Assembly: GCF_030272615.1 (NCBI RefSeq)
Contig: NC_081413.1
Coordinates: forward strand, 337,213,302 to 337,277,301
Direction of reading: 5' to 3'
DNA: 64,000 nt
Origin: Cryptomeria japonica
Taxonomy: Eukaryota; Streptophyta; Pinopsida; Cupressales; Cupressaceae
Part shown: positions 1 through 10,821 of the stretch, piece by piece
How positions within the stretch are numbered: position 1 is the stretch's first letter
How the letters are laid out: every line of letters starts with the position of its first letter
Program-made: the position numbers and the translations under genes
Notes under the pieces: model-generated
Told to the model about the DNA's origin: nothing
The model's database searches: none
The model's input: the letters and a program-made list of their open reading frames with translations, nothing else

Positions 1-2690
1 TCTCCTGGATAGGCCGAAATTCTTCCCAAACTCCCTCCAAATACTGGATTCTAAACATGAGCCCTGTTGTCCTATCATATGCTTGGACAAACTGAGTAAG
101 GAAATCATTCGCCTGTTTTCTTGCACTTTCAATCCATTTCTCCACCTCCGAAAGTGTATCTCTCGCTGCCTCATAGTGTGAATGTAGTCCTTGATCAACT
201 GCAATAGGGGAAATAAGGGTGGGATTCTCACGCCTTATCCCCACAATATACTCTCTAAGTTTGATATTCTCTTCTTTGTACTTCTCCTTCTCTTCAATCT
301 CTCTATCCAATCTTGTGCTAATCGCCCTAAGGTTATCACCAACCTCCTGAAACTCTTGCTCCCTTGTAGTACAACCAAGGGCAACTGAAGTAATCTAGAA
401 ATCCATAGGAGTAGCAATGTTCGCCGTCACACCTCCAATAGGAACAACCACCTGCGCAAGCCACATTCTTGTCTCATCTCTAGCTATGTGTGACAAGATC
501 TCAACTCTCTTAGGTTTTGGTTCCTTGTTGCTCTTAGCTAAGTAGTCATCAATGTTATCAATAGGCTGTACCTCTATCACTTTCTTACTCTTTTCCATAC
601 TCTTCATCAGCCAATCAGGAATAGCGGACATCTCCATACCATCATCGAGACACATCTTTCGATCAATCCCTCTCAATGTCGAGATAACATCATCATCATC
701 ATTAGGATTGCTCCTAGTCAAATCATCTACCTCATTTCCCAAACTAACTTCCAAGTCCAGTAGGGGATCCCGACTGATCATCATTCTCATTTGGTGGAGC
801 AGATGTCACTGTGGCATGTAAATCCTGAATATTCTTTGATAGTATCACTATGTTGGAACATTGCTGGGTCTCCTTGTTCTGTTCTGTCATTTCAACTTCC
901 TTAATTGATGAGACACTGAGAGGGGGTGAAAGAATGATAGGTGAAGGAATGATAGTCTTTTGTTTCTTCTTCTTGACCTCCTCAATCTTCTTCCCTCTGG
1001 CCTTGACTCCTCCTAGTGTGTTTTTCCTTCTCTTGGGAGCTCGACTCTCTTCATCTTTTCATAAGTGAAGGAAACACCCATATCAACTAACTTATTCATC
1101 TGAATATCTACCCATGTACGGGAGAAACTCAAGACCTCTCTCATCAATATCTTCAAATCTATCTCTTCTGATTTTGACCAATTAGGCAATAAGATCGCCT
1201 TCTTCATTTCATTTTCATACTGTGGATGCGTATGATCTTTGTCGTCGAACACCTGATCAAGAATGAGGAAAAGTCCACACTTCCTTATGAAATCCATTGA
1301 CATCCTGGACCACATTCGTCTCTTCACTGCCTGCTCGTCCTTCAGGTTGGCCCAATAATCTTCTATGTCTGCCTTGTGGATGGACTTCTCTCTCCTGATC
1401 CTTCCAACTTTCTTATTTGGATCAAATCTTTCTCTTTTCTTAAGGTTGCAAATCGATAGAATGCAAGCTCCTCACTTGCAGTGCTGGTGGCTAAGGCAGA
1501 CTGGCAAACCTCCAACGTCTTCCCAACTGAAATAGGGAATGTCATACCTGTCCTATGCTTCTCTTTCAGAATGGAATCGAACTCTAGAAACTGTCTCACC
1601 ACTTCCAATAAGATCATTCTGTTGGAAGGATACCTAGGAAGCCTATAGGGTTTGGATTGAAACCCATGAATCCTAAGGTACGTGAAAGTGGGAAACTGTA
1701 TATACCACGATCCATATTTCTCTATCAGCTCTGTTGCTTCCTTGGACAACCTCCTGTGGATTTCGCCTTGCAACATCCGCGTGATGTACATTGTGAATAC
1801 ATCATTCACTCTCTTATAATCTTCAATTCTATACATGTTCAGATGAGGATAGCACTCATAACTCCTGAATTGTCCTTGCCCATTCTCGACTTCACCTCTG
1901 CATATCAAACCTTTGAATGTAACAAACCGTGCAAGTAGGTACACCAAGTAGGAAGTCATGGCGAATGACTTGGACCGCTCTACATTCCTCAGCTGAAAGT
2001 CCAGATTGTCACTTATGATTCTAGACCAATTTATCAATGTTCCTCTAAGACAATCTTGAATGAAATAGAACATCCATCCATCGTATATTGCACCCTGCGA
2101 CACCCCCATCACTCGGTTAAATAGGAATACTAAATCACTATATTCGTCTTTGAAGTTTGTGCACATGAGTGTCTTGGGAGCCTTGGAATGATGAGGCCTA
2201 GGCTCGATCATCCACTCCTTATTCACCATGGTCTTACACTCATCCATCTTCTTCATATATCGATCTTCATATTCATATTTAGTTACATCCTTCATATCTG
2301 CTGCATGTGGAATTCCAAACACTTCAACAATCGCATCCTCAGCAAGGTAGGCAATGACAACGCCCTTAGGAGTCTTGATCATTCGGGAGCGAGGATCATA
2401 ACATCGTGCACTCTCCAGGATAAGCTCACTGCATTGTATAGACTGTGGAAATCCAACGGCTTGAAAAATACCACTCTTCATAATGTTCACATACGTTGGG
2501 AAAAGGAATTTGGCTTCCAACTCTGAACATCCGCTGTCGCATCTGGTTCAGGTTCAGGAAATGCATGTTTGTGTTCGTTATCTACTTCCATTTGAATGGC
2601 ATCTTGGATTCTGGATAGAATCCAGTTTCTAGTATCTTTTGTTGTTCTCTCCTTTCCTTAAGTCCGGACTTCGACATCGCACCTGTACGA
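1..2690 (-). pseudogene. Decayed retroelement-type ORF, family not recognised
   Basis: A long minus-strand coding-like stretch that runs off the left edge. It begins at an ATG near 2677 (MSKSGLKERREQQKILE) and soon stops or shifts frame. It continues as an open stretch of about 385 codons at 2520-1363, then as shorter frames at 1327-1013 and 790-395. The longest piece has a hydrophobic helical block, FAMTSYLVYLLA, after a segment with INWSRIISDNLDFQL. The downstream pieces are acidic and lysine-rich. The general pattern (W..I..L..Q..., then F.M.SYLVYLLA) resembles gag-like or plant-mobile-domain ORFs of plant retroelements, but I cannot name a family. No reverse transcriptase motif is visible. 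The interrupted frame makes it a pseudogene. A single-copy host gene with introns is less likely, because the broken frames overlap with no splice sites at the breaks. Confidence 0.5.
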
Positions 2691-3930
2691 AGCTTGAAGT
2701 TAGAACTTAGGAAAAATAATATTCTTAATAAAATTCCTAACTTCTTAATGATTTAGACTAATTAGGGTATGGAAATCAGGAAAATAATCCACGCTCTACG
2801 TAGATTCTCAACAATTTAAATACGAAATGTGGCAAGGTTAGGGTATAAAACCCTCATGAAATCAACACTTCCTTATACTTAGAAATTTTATGCAAATTAC
2901 AGTGCAAAGGAGTATACTGGATCAATAGTGACAAAGGAAAGGCATGAAAGATTGTGTTTTTACACAAAATTATGTCTGAGGACACCTTCCGAAGTCCACA
3001 ATGGCTGCCAACAAATCTGAAGACAACCTGCAACTAATAAATTAACCTCTCAAAACATGTTGCAATCATTTCAAATTTGATAAAAAGAAGTCTTGATGAC
3101 GAAACTAATCAAAATTCGGGAACATAGGTATGGTTGTTAATGGTTAAATTTCCGAGGACAAGCAGCCAATAATGAAGTTGCAGACCTGTGACAGCCCTCA
3201 AATGGTCTGAAAATGATCTCAAAATGCCCCCAAAATATCTCCAAATGTAAATCGCTGTAATTGTTGTTGGCTGGGCAATAAAATATAAGTCTGAAAATTG
3301 ATGATCAGCCAACAATGGAGGTCAATTAGCTGTAGTAATGGCGTCAAAACTCAGATCTGAAGTAACCACAGCAAATAGGAACAATGGCAACCACCAAGCG
3401 TGAAGGGAATCCACCAAAATATGGCACCAAACCCTTGCAAAACCAAAATCAAAATTTTCCAGCTACGGCGTCACCTCACACAAGTCTAAAAATGCCATCG
3501 AAGGCATTCCAATCTGCCAACTGGGGTCTGAGAACAGCAAGCAAGGATGGAGGCATCAATGAAAATCGCCCAAGTTGGAGAAAGAAACTCCAAACACAAA
3601 AATCGCCCCTCCACACAAAATCACTACCTCACCCAAAAATGGCAAACTTCACCAAAAAAATCGTGGCATTCAATCAACAATGGCAGCCACCAAACATGTC
3701 GCCCAGCTGGAAAAAGAAATGGCAATGGGGAAAAATTGCAGCAAGAAGAGTCTTCAATCAATCACTTTACTTGAGCACTTCCTCCAAAATCGCCAACTAT
3801 GGAGAAAATCACCCTTGCATAGACACACTTGGCAAACTCAATAATAAAATAATGCTGGCTCTCTCCCTATTTGAACTCACTTTCATCATCAAATCTCACC
3901 ACACAAGCAATGTGGGATAAAACACTTGTT

Positions 3931-3937
3931 CTTATAC
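3931..3937 (-). promoter_or_regulatory. Weak TATA-like site
   Basis: The minus strand reads gtataag inside gcaagtataagaacaag. It sits between the hairpin repeat block (4111-4973) and the leader and ORF, where an LTR promoter would be expected. It is a weak match and position is the main argument. Confidence 0.2.
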
Positions 3938-4110
3938 TTGCTTGGTAGAAACTGATTTGCTTCTAGAAGGTTGAAACATTAAATGCTTTTTGCAAATCAT
4001 TAATTGTTTTTTATTTTTTATTTTAAATGATCATTGCCTTTCATTAAAAAACAATTAAATGGGGCTCACCTTATTAAAATATTTCAATTTAAATCCAAAA
4101 TGGGCCAATT

Positions 4111-4973
4111 GGGGAAAATCGACTCCAGTAAGGATTAAAAAATCCTCACAAAAATCACTTAAAATCATAAAATATCTCCTTAGGGGAAAATCGATCCCAA
4201 TAGGGATAGAAATATCTCATTGAAAATCATCAAATGTGCATAAAATGGGGTCTAGGGGAAAATCGATCTAGGTGTGGAATGAAAAATTCCACTTAAAATT
4301 AAGTCATCACACAAAAATACCCCTCTGGCGGAAAAACGACCCCAGTCTAGATGAAAATCCAGACTCAAAACATTAGGAAATCTATCTCAGTGGAAAATCA
4401 ACTTCAGTCAGGACTGTGAGTCTGCACAAAATCCTCAAAACTTGTCACAAAATACCTGGCGGAAAATTGACCCAGGTGTGGAATCAAGACAAATGTCATC
4501 CACAATCCCATCCATACTCCTTGGTGAAAAAACGTGGGTAGTCAGGATAAATCTCGACTCTTAGTCAAAATTCAATGCATCTAGGGGAAAAACGACCCTA
4601 GTATGGATTCACAGTGGTGGAAAATCGAGGCAAGTATGGATTTCAATGGAAATCCATGTCCAATCATTAGGAAACTTCGAAACTCAATAAAACTCAACCG
4701 GACTCAGGTAAATTCATCAAAAAATGGAGCGTAACACAAGGAAATCTATGAGGATAAAGTGTGAAATCAACTTGAATAACTTCCTAGGATCGAGAAAACA
4801 ACTCCAAAAGGTCTAAAAACACCTTAGCACTTAAAATCACTGACGAGGACGTTCAAAAACACGTTAACGCTCCAAAGGGTTTACACTTAGACAAAACTAG
4901 GATCACTAAAAATCTCAATTTTCACGCGCTTGATCCTATAAAATATCTCCTTAGGGGAAAATCGATCCCAATA
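4111..4973. repeat. Degenerate hairpin tandem repeats (about 10 copies)
   Basis: Copies of a motif like ggggaaaatcgaycccagt begin near 4111, 4183, 4255, 4331, 4391, 4461, 4523, 4584, 4617 and 4954. Spacing in the main block is about 35-75 bp. Several copies are followed by a short inverted repeat, for example gtggaatgaaaaattccac near 4275 and atggatttcaatggaaatccat near 4636. The stems differ in sequence but keep pairing. The copies at 4183 and 4954 share about 35 identical bases with their left flank (ataaaatatctcctta). Confidence 0.65.
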
Positions 4974-5130
4974 AAATAGCACCGAAACCTCCTAAGTTTT
5001 CTCATGTCCTTACTTAAGTCCACATATGTTGATGTCATCAACCACAAGATTGGCTCTCAACAGGATGTACAAACAAGCAACTATGCAAGTATGACTCCAC
5101 CATACTTGCAGCTATGCCCATGATTCAAGG

Positions 5131-5138
5131 ATGGATAC
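5131..5138. repeat. Target site duplication of hAT element (left)
   Basis: atggatac occurs directly before the left terminal repeat and again, identical, at 5792-5799 directly after the right one. Eight bases is the hAT-superfamily target duplication length. Confidence 0.8.
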
Positions 5139-5791
5139 CTAGGTTGTTGGTTCGGGTTCAAAGAACCAATACGGCAAAATTTTGAAAAGGGGTTTGGGTT
5201 CGTTTGGGTTACTTGTAATCATAGCATCATGATCATACCATAACATCATATACATAAAGTTTAATATCAAAATGATAAAATATTCAAGTATCATTGTTTC
5301 AACTTTCAACAATTTAAAGTTTGATCATCAAATGGATTCTCTAATTCATCATCCTCATTCTCCTCCTCCTCATCATTGACATTGACATTAGATGAATCAA
5401 TGCCAATGCCTATGGCACTTACACTTGTACTTGCACTTTAAGTTTGCTTGCTATCTGAGTCATCAAATGCGACAAGCTGAGAAGTGAAAGCATCCAAATC
5501 ATTATGCTTTGGCTCTATATCCCAGATCTTCGTTTCCCTTTGCTTGTGTGAAATGAGCCAAGTTAATGTTTTAAAACTCTTTGAGGGTTATATTTTAATT
5601 TTTTGTGTGATGGAATTCAAAAAAAAAAAAATTTGCAAAAAAAAACAAACCGTTTTGGGCTGTCAGATCCTTGGGTTCGACTTGGTCCGAACTAGGCCTG
5701 TGAATCACGGACCCTGTCCGGACCACAACCCCGAACTAGGACCGGACCGGACCAGTACCAGGGGTCTAGGGGGCCGAACTCGGTAACCTAG
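5139..5791 (-). mobile_element. Non-autonomous hAT transposon, 653 bp
   Basis: The left end reads ctaggttgttggttcgg and the right end, reverse-complemented, reads ctaggttaccgagttcgg. That gives a 7-bp perfect terminal repeat followed by a second matched block. A perfect 8-bp duplication (atggatac) flanks it. Inside, the minus strand keeps the C-terminal coding tail of a transposase-like protein (5306-5520), so this is an internal-deletion derivative and not a de novo MITE. The right part is GC-rich (5690-5780). It cannot move on its own. Confidence 0.75.
5306..5520 (-). pseudogene. C-terminal tail of hAT transposase
   Basis: Minus-strand reading gives about 70 residues. They include LDAFTSQLVAFDDSDSKQT, one in-frame stop, then a Ser/Val run and an acidic end, NDEEENEDDELENPFDDQ, closing at a stop at 5306-5308. 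Acidic low-complexity tails with this kind of ending are common after the dimerisation domain of plant hAT transposases. The catalytic part is absent, deleted along with most of the parent element. Its position inside the 653-bp element with an 8-bp target duplication supports the assignment, although the tail alone would not be diagnostic. Confidence 0.5.
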
Positions 5792-5799
5792 ATGGATAC

Positions 5800-7043
5800 C
5801 CAATAGTAGAAGCTCATAAATACTCATATAAGGTGTTCACAACACATAACATATACACATAACAGGGTAATCACATCCACAAAGGAACAAAAAGTGCTCC
5901 TTTTCCGCGCTCATTACTTAGTGTTCAAAACAACATTCTTGTACGTTATTATGCAATATAATTGTCACAAGGGTTTCTAAGAAGTTCACCCAAACATGTA
6001 TTAGAATTAACCTTTCTAGGATATAAATGGAATCCAACCATTATCTTACATTCAAGAGCATCACAATGCATCTACGCAAGCTCACTTGCACACTAGTATT
6101 TACATACTAGGCCATAATTAATCAAAACAACAATATTCCAATTCACAAGGTGGTGCATCGCAACACAACATGCAACATGGAGTGTTCTATTGTCCAATAT
6201 CATGCCAAAAATACACCAAAGTCATTTTTAACAATATTTATTAATAAACAACATATATTAAGAAGAATTCAATTAGGGCCTAAACTATTTACCCAAACAT
6301 TCTCTCATATCAATGCTAAGCACTTATTCCACATGACGATATACATAATTTGCACTAAGATACCTACTTGATCCAAAGTACAAATGCCAAATTCACATGA
6401 TGGAAGACATACTCAAATGGTCAACACTATAAGCACAATCACTTAGACATCATATATAAGGAGAAATACAATTGAGGACTCTCATCCTAAACAAGTAACT
6501 CCAATGCAACACTTTCTTTTACACACCAACATGTGCACTGCATGAAATGATAAACACCTAGTTAAGGTCACAAGGCACATGCGTTACTATTACTATTATT
6601 TCAAAAACAAATAACATTCTTTATGAATTCCATGCATATGATTTTGTCACAACCCCTTTTTTCCAAATTTCCATATGCATAACCGAGAAGTACAATGTTT
6701 CACTCAAAATGAATAACTACCATTAACATGTCTACTTTTTTAGGAAAAGATCAATGATGGCACTCAAAGTGTAATGTCCCCTACTAGGTTTAGGCATGTT
6801 TTAACCATAATTAATCTATTTCAATATACTTATGACTCAAACAAAATATATTAGGAGAAAATTCCACCTTAACATGAATCAAATCAGTGGTATTCCGCAG
6901 CTCAATCAATTAACTATTAATAAATAAATTGTTCATCTATCATACATCCATAGTTCTTTATGCAAGTGTCAAACCAATGGTAATATCTCCTATGTGAAAA
7001 CATCTCCTTTCCCAAATTTCTTAAATACTAACAGTCATAACAT
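5800..7043. other. AT-rich spacer, no gene seen
   Basis: No coding frame, terminal repeat or long tandem repeat was recognised. Short frames here lack any family signature. Confidence 0.5.
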
Positions 7044-7055
7044 AAAACATATATT
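7044..7055. repeat. Target site duplication of LINE (left)
   Basis: aaaacatatatt precedes the LINE 5' junction and recurs exactly at 10810-10821 after its 3' tail. A duplication starting with AAAA fits the usual target nick of L1-type endonucleases. Confidence 0.75.
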
Positions 7056-7061
7056 GTTGAA

Positions 7062-8715
7062 TTCTAAGAACCTTTCTTTGGACTGGGGTTGAGGAAAAGA
7101 AGAGAATGAATTTGATTGCATGGGACAAGGTGTGCAAACCTATAAGAAAAGGAGGACTTGGTCTTAGAAGAATCAGAGATATGAATGAGTTTCTCATGGC
7201 TAAGCAGATATGGAGAGGTTATAAAACTGAGGGAGAATGGAAATTGATATGGGATAATAAGTATAAAAGACAGCTCCCGACCCTTCATAGTTTCTTCAAG
7301 GCTGAAGATATTCCGATTGATTCCAACATCTGGAAAAATGTCACTAGAACTAGAGACATAATACTCAAAGGAGTGAAATGGAAGGTGGGGAAGGGTAATT
7401 TTATTAAATTCTGAGAAGACACTTGGTTGTTAGACTCCCCCATTAGTGACAATCCTGATTGGGGCAAGTTTCAGGATTAGTGTAAGGAAAAATTTGGTAC
7501 TACTGTGGCTGACTACTCGAATTTAGGTCAGTGGAAGGACTTATCCACTGTTGATCCTTCTCTTGAGCATCTGAATAAAATTATGAATTCTATGGTGGTG
7601 GTTTATGACGAGGACGAGCTTATCTGGAAACTTACTGCTGATGGTAAATTTTCTGTCTCCTTTATTTTCAGCAATATTCTAGTCAAGAGAGTCCTTGTTG
7701 GGCTAAGGCTTGGGTGAAAGGTCTTATTCCCAAAATTAATAATTTTTTCTGGACTGTTCTTCAAAATAAGATTTTGACGATTGACAATCTCAAAACTAGA
7801 GGTTTTTGTTTGCCTAGTATTTGTCATCTTTGTATGCAGAATGAGGAAACCAGTAATCACATGTTTTTCCATTGTCCTTTCTCTGCGAATATCTGGGTTA
7901 GATGTCAGATGGGTCTTCCCTGAAGCTGTCCAAGATGTCTTCAATTCTTGGTTCCACCCTTTGAAGAACAATTCAGTTAATCTGTTATGGAAATTTGCTT
8001 TACCCCATATTTGTTAGGGAATCTGGAAAGAGAGAAATGATAGTGTTCAGAGATAAGGCCTCAAAAGCTCAAATTATTTTTGAGAAAATCAAAAGACATA
8101 TGGTGGAGAACCTCTACATAACTGGTGGAATAATGAATCCCAAAGATCAAGGTGATAACATCATTTTCAAGAATTGGAGAACAAAGGGGAGTGAAATCAT
8201 ACAATACTAATCCTAGAGAAGAGGCGAGATGGGAATGCTCCCCTCAGGGATGGATGAAAATCAATTTTGATGGCGCTTCCAAGGGTAATCCTGGCAATGC
8301 AGGGTGCGGTGTGGTGTTAAGAGATGAAGGGGGAATATGCAAAGCTATCAAATGTATTCCTATAGGTCACCAAACCAATCATGTTGCTGAGACCATTGCT
8401 GCTTATCATGGGTTGGTTCTTGCTAAAGATTCAAATTGCACTGAAGTTTGGGTTGAAGGCGATTCTTTGAACATTATTAACTGCTTGAAAAATGTTTTCC
8501 CTCCCTCTTGGTCTATACACAATGCCATCAAAACTGCGAAGGATATAAGTAAAACCTTTGAAATGTGTATTTTCACACATGCATATAGAGAAGCCAACAA
8601 GTGTGCTGACTGGGCTGCCAACCTGGCTTGCCGCTCTGACAAAATCATTGCCCTTTATGGTGAGAGTAATCTCAAGTGTGAGGCGAAATCTTTGATTGAA
8701 GTGGACCGTATCTAG
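7062..8715 (+). pseudogene. LINE ORF2 C-terminal part: zf-RVT and RNase H
   Basis: Domains in order: the post-RT segment AWDKVCKPIRKGGLGLRRI (from 7122), a zf-RVT-like region with LIPKINNFFWTVLQNK and CHLCMQNEETSNHMFFHC (7723-7890), and an RVT_3-type RNase H (8250-8650). The RNase H shows the acidic residues expected of the fold: D in NFDGASKGNPG, E in VAETIAAYHGL, D in VEGDSLNII and D in NKCADWAANLA. The polymerase YADD box is missing through 5' truncation. The frame is broken by a TGA at 7412-7414 where a Trp is expected (FIKF*ED.WLLDSP), a stop near 7480, and frameshifts near 7675, 7900 and 8020-8150. The RNase H segment itself is open from 8152 to the stop at 8713-8715. Confidence 0.85.
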
Positions 8716-8942
8716 ATGAAGCAACGTGTCTTAGCTAATTACAATTTCTAATGCCTTTTCCTCATTTTTCTATGATTGATCACAACGGCTGCGAGGCTTG
8801 TTTTATTTGTCATATCATATTTACTTGGCACGGATTCTGGGTGGCTCTTCATAACAACAATAAAATTGTTAGGTTTTTTCACAGAGATCGCAGAGAAAAT
8901 AACAGAGCAGCGATAAGGAAGAATTGGATATTTAAGGATAAA

Positions 8943-10583
8943 ATGGGGGGTAATAAAAAGAGGTTTGAATCGGTTTCTTGCTCGGATTGGAAGAAAAACA
9001 ATGAAGTCTGGGAGATTCTTCAAGAAGGAGGTTTGAATGTTTTTATGGAAAGGCTCTGTGGCAAAGACCCTATTGTCACTAAGCATTTCATAAAAAATTG
9101 TAAGAATGGTAAGGATCTTGTTGGCACCCAAATGATGCAAGTGGAAGAGGATGTCATTGCTGAAGCTACGGGTATGGTGAAAGAAGGTATGAAATTTTAC
9201 AGAGACCGAAGTTTGTCTGACAAGGCCGCGGATAGGTTTCCCGTCACAGATGGAGAAAAAAGGAAATTGGTGAAGGCAGATAATCCCTACTATTCCCCTA
9301 AGCGTATTTGCAGGCCATGGATGTTTGTGCTGTTTGCCACCATCAGCTACATTACTCTGGACAGGAGATTCACAAGGGCTTATGGGCATCACTTTGTGCT
9401 GCTCAACTACTTTCGCCATGGTGACAAGGTTAGTCTGTCTTACTATCTTGCCTGTTCTATGGATCATACTATTCGTGAAATGCAGAAAGATTCTCAAAGA
9501 GATCACGTCCTCCACCAGGGTTTAATGGTTTTAGTTTATAAGATGTTGAAGGGGAAAATTATTGAGAAACCCATTAGTAAAGGCAAACAAATTAGGGATG
9601 ATGATACTGAAAGTGAGAATAGCGGTTTCAATCTCTATTCTGAAACTGAGGGTGAGTCTGAGGATTTTAGCAACAAGGGGAAGACCAAGGGAAAGAGCAA
9701 GGGGACTGTTGTGGATTTTGACCTTTCGGACTCTGAGGATGAGTCTTTTGATGATAAAATCATAAAAAGCAAGAAGAGAAAGGGAATGGGTAAGCAAAAC
9801 CCAAAGGACCAAGAAGACCAGTAAGGGGATAAATAAGGTGAAAAGGAAGATTATTATTTCTTCTGATGAGGATTCTGAGGTTGAAAAAAAGGATAATAAT
9901 AAGGGTAAGGAGGAAAATGGAATGCTGGATGGTGACCATGGGGAGAACCTGAACACACAGAGAATGCAGAATGAGGGTTAGGAGAACAACATGGGCAATC
10001 AAAATGTCTGTCATGGTGCCATTGGTAATGACAGCATCAAGGGTTTCCGTGAGGTCATTAGCAAAATGGCAAAAGAGGTTGGTGACTTGAAGACTGATCT
10101 CAATATTATAAAAAAGGCAACTATGGGTGAGAAGCCTCTCTCTGAGAACGTTAAAAAATTAATGGTTGCTATTAACAAGGCTAAAGCAATTGAGGCAATG
10201 GTTAGTAAAATTCTGGAAACGGAAAAGAAGGTGAAAGAGCTGGAAGGGATCAAAGATGATAAGGGTCTGGAAACTAATCAGAACAATCTGGTCAATAGAG
10301 TGGATAAGATGGAGCTTACTGTGAAGAGGATTGCTGAGCAAAACTTCCAGATCCTTAAGGTGACTGTTGACCATGTTAACATGCTGATAAATAAATTTGA
10401 ACAGATTAAAGGCAAGGAGGATGAGAAAGCTCAGATTGAGAAGAAGGGTCATGAAAAAGAACAAGGGCCAACACTCGGAAACAGGTTGGTATCAAGGAAC
10501 AAGAGCTGGATGATATGAAAAACTCTGCGGTCAATATGAAGCAGATGGTGGTTCATGCAGAAGAACTCATAAGAAACATCTAG
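8943..10583 (+). pseudogene. Extra ORF downstream of LINE ORF2, unknown function
   Basis: It starts at the first plausible ATG (MGGNKKRFESVSCSDW), about 230 bp after the ORF2 stop. Upstream in-frame codons to 8751 are open but look noncoding. The N-terminal part is a compact domain with YYSPKRICRPWMFVLF and DRRFTRAYGHHFVLLNYFR, then SLSYYLACSMDHTI and HQGLMVLVYKMLKGK. Next comes a Lys/Asp/Ser-rich acidic linker (SDSEDESFDD). A one-base frameshift near 9785-9796 carries the reading into KVKRKIIISSDEDSEVEKK. A TAG at 9979-9981 is followed by a long heptad-like coiled coil (10000-10440). A second frameshift near 10480 leads to ELDDMKNSAVNMKQ and a stop at 10581-10583. I do not recognise the family. 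The N-terminal pattern faintly recalls plant transposon-associated gag-like domains. Three lesions in about 547 codons indicate decay. Confidence 0.6.
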
Positions 10584-10809
10584 CTGTCCTTGTCCTTGTG
10601 CTGTCTCGGTGCTGTCTTTGTGCTGTCCTTAGGCTGTCTAGTGCTGTTCTCTTTGTCTTGTGATCCCTTTTTGTTTTAACTGGGATCTGTTCTTTGTATG
10701 GGTGTCCAGGCACTGTTATTTCTTGCCTCTTTAATGCTTTATCTTTCTCCTACTATGTAACAAGGTTCCGGGTTCCTTTCAAAAACCTGTTTTTAATTAA
10801 TCAAAATAG

Positions 10810-10821
10810 AAAACATATATT
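10810..10821. repeat. Target site duplication of LINE (right)
   Basis: aaaacatatatt, identical to 7044-7055, directly follows the AT-rich LINE tail. Confidence 0.75.

Larger units (their letters stand above)
2691..5062 (-). mobile_element. Putative LTR plus leader of the unrecognised element
   Basis: Read on the minus strand, position 5062 starts TGTTGAGAGCCAATC, a TG start as in plant LTRs. Going down from there come a tandem hairpin repeat block, a TATA-like site near 3937, a leader rich in short G/C-poor phrases, and the ORF at 1-2690. I infer one element running from right to left. The 3' end of the LTR and a primer-binding site were not located, and the short frames at 3384-3920 look like noncoding leader. 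Boundaries are therefore tentative. Confidence 0.35.
7056..10809 (+). mobile_element. 5'-truncated L1-type LINE with extra 3' ORF
   Basis: About 3.75 kb bounded by a perfect 12-bp direct repeat. It enters ORF2 just after the polymerase domain (LWTGVEEKKRMNLIAWDKV), then runs through the zinc-binding and RNase H regions. A second long coding region (8943-10583) follows. It ends in a noncoding tail with ctgtcc-type repeats (10584-10690) and ggttccgggttcctttcaaa, then ttttaattaatcaaaata. A tail of this kind is typical of plant L1 elements. 5' truncation is the normal result of incomplete target-primed reverse transcription. Because both target duplications survive, everything between them, including the extra ORF, most simply arrived in one insertion. 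Confidence 0.75.

Noticed and set aside
3384-3920. 178-codon plus-strand frame (MATTKREGNPPKYGTK)
   Set aside because: Composition is low-complexity Lys/Gln/Asn from an A-rich strand. It lies in the probable leader of the minus-strand element, with overlapping frames of equal quality.
9531-10464. Hydrophobic minus-strand frames opposite the LINE extra ORF
   Set aside because: They are antisense shadows of a Lys/Glu-rich coding strand.
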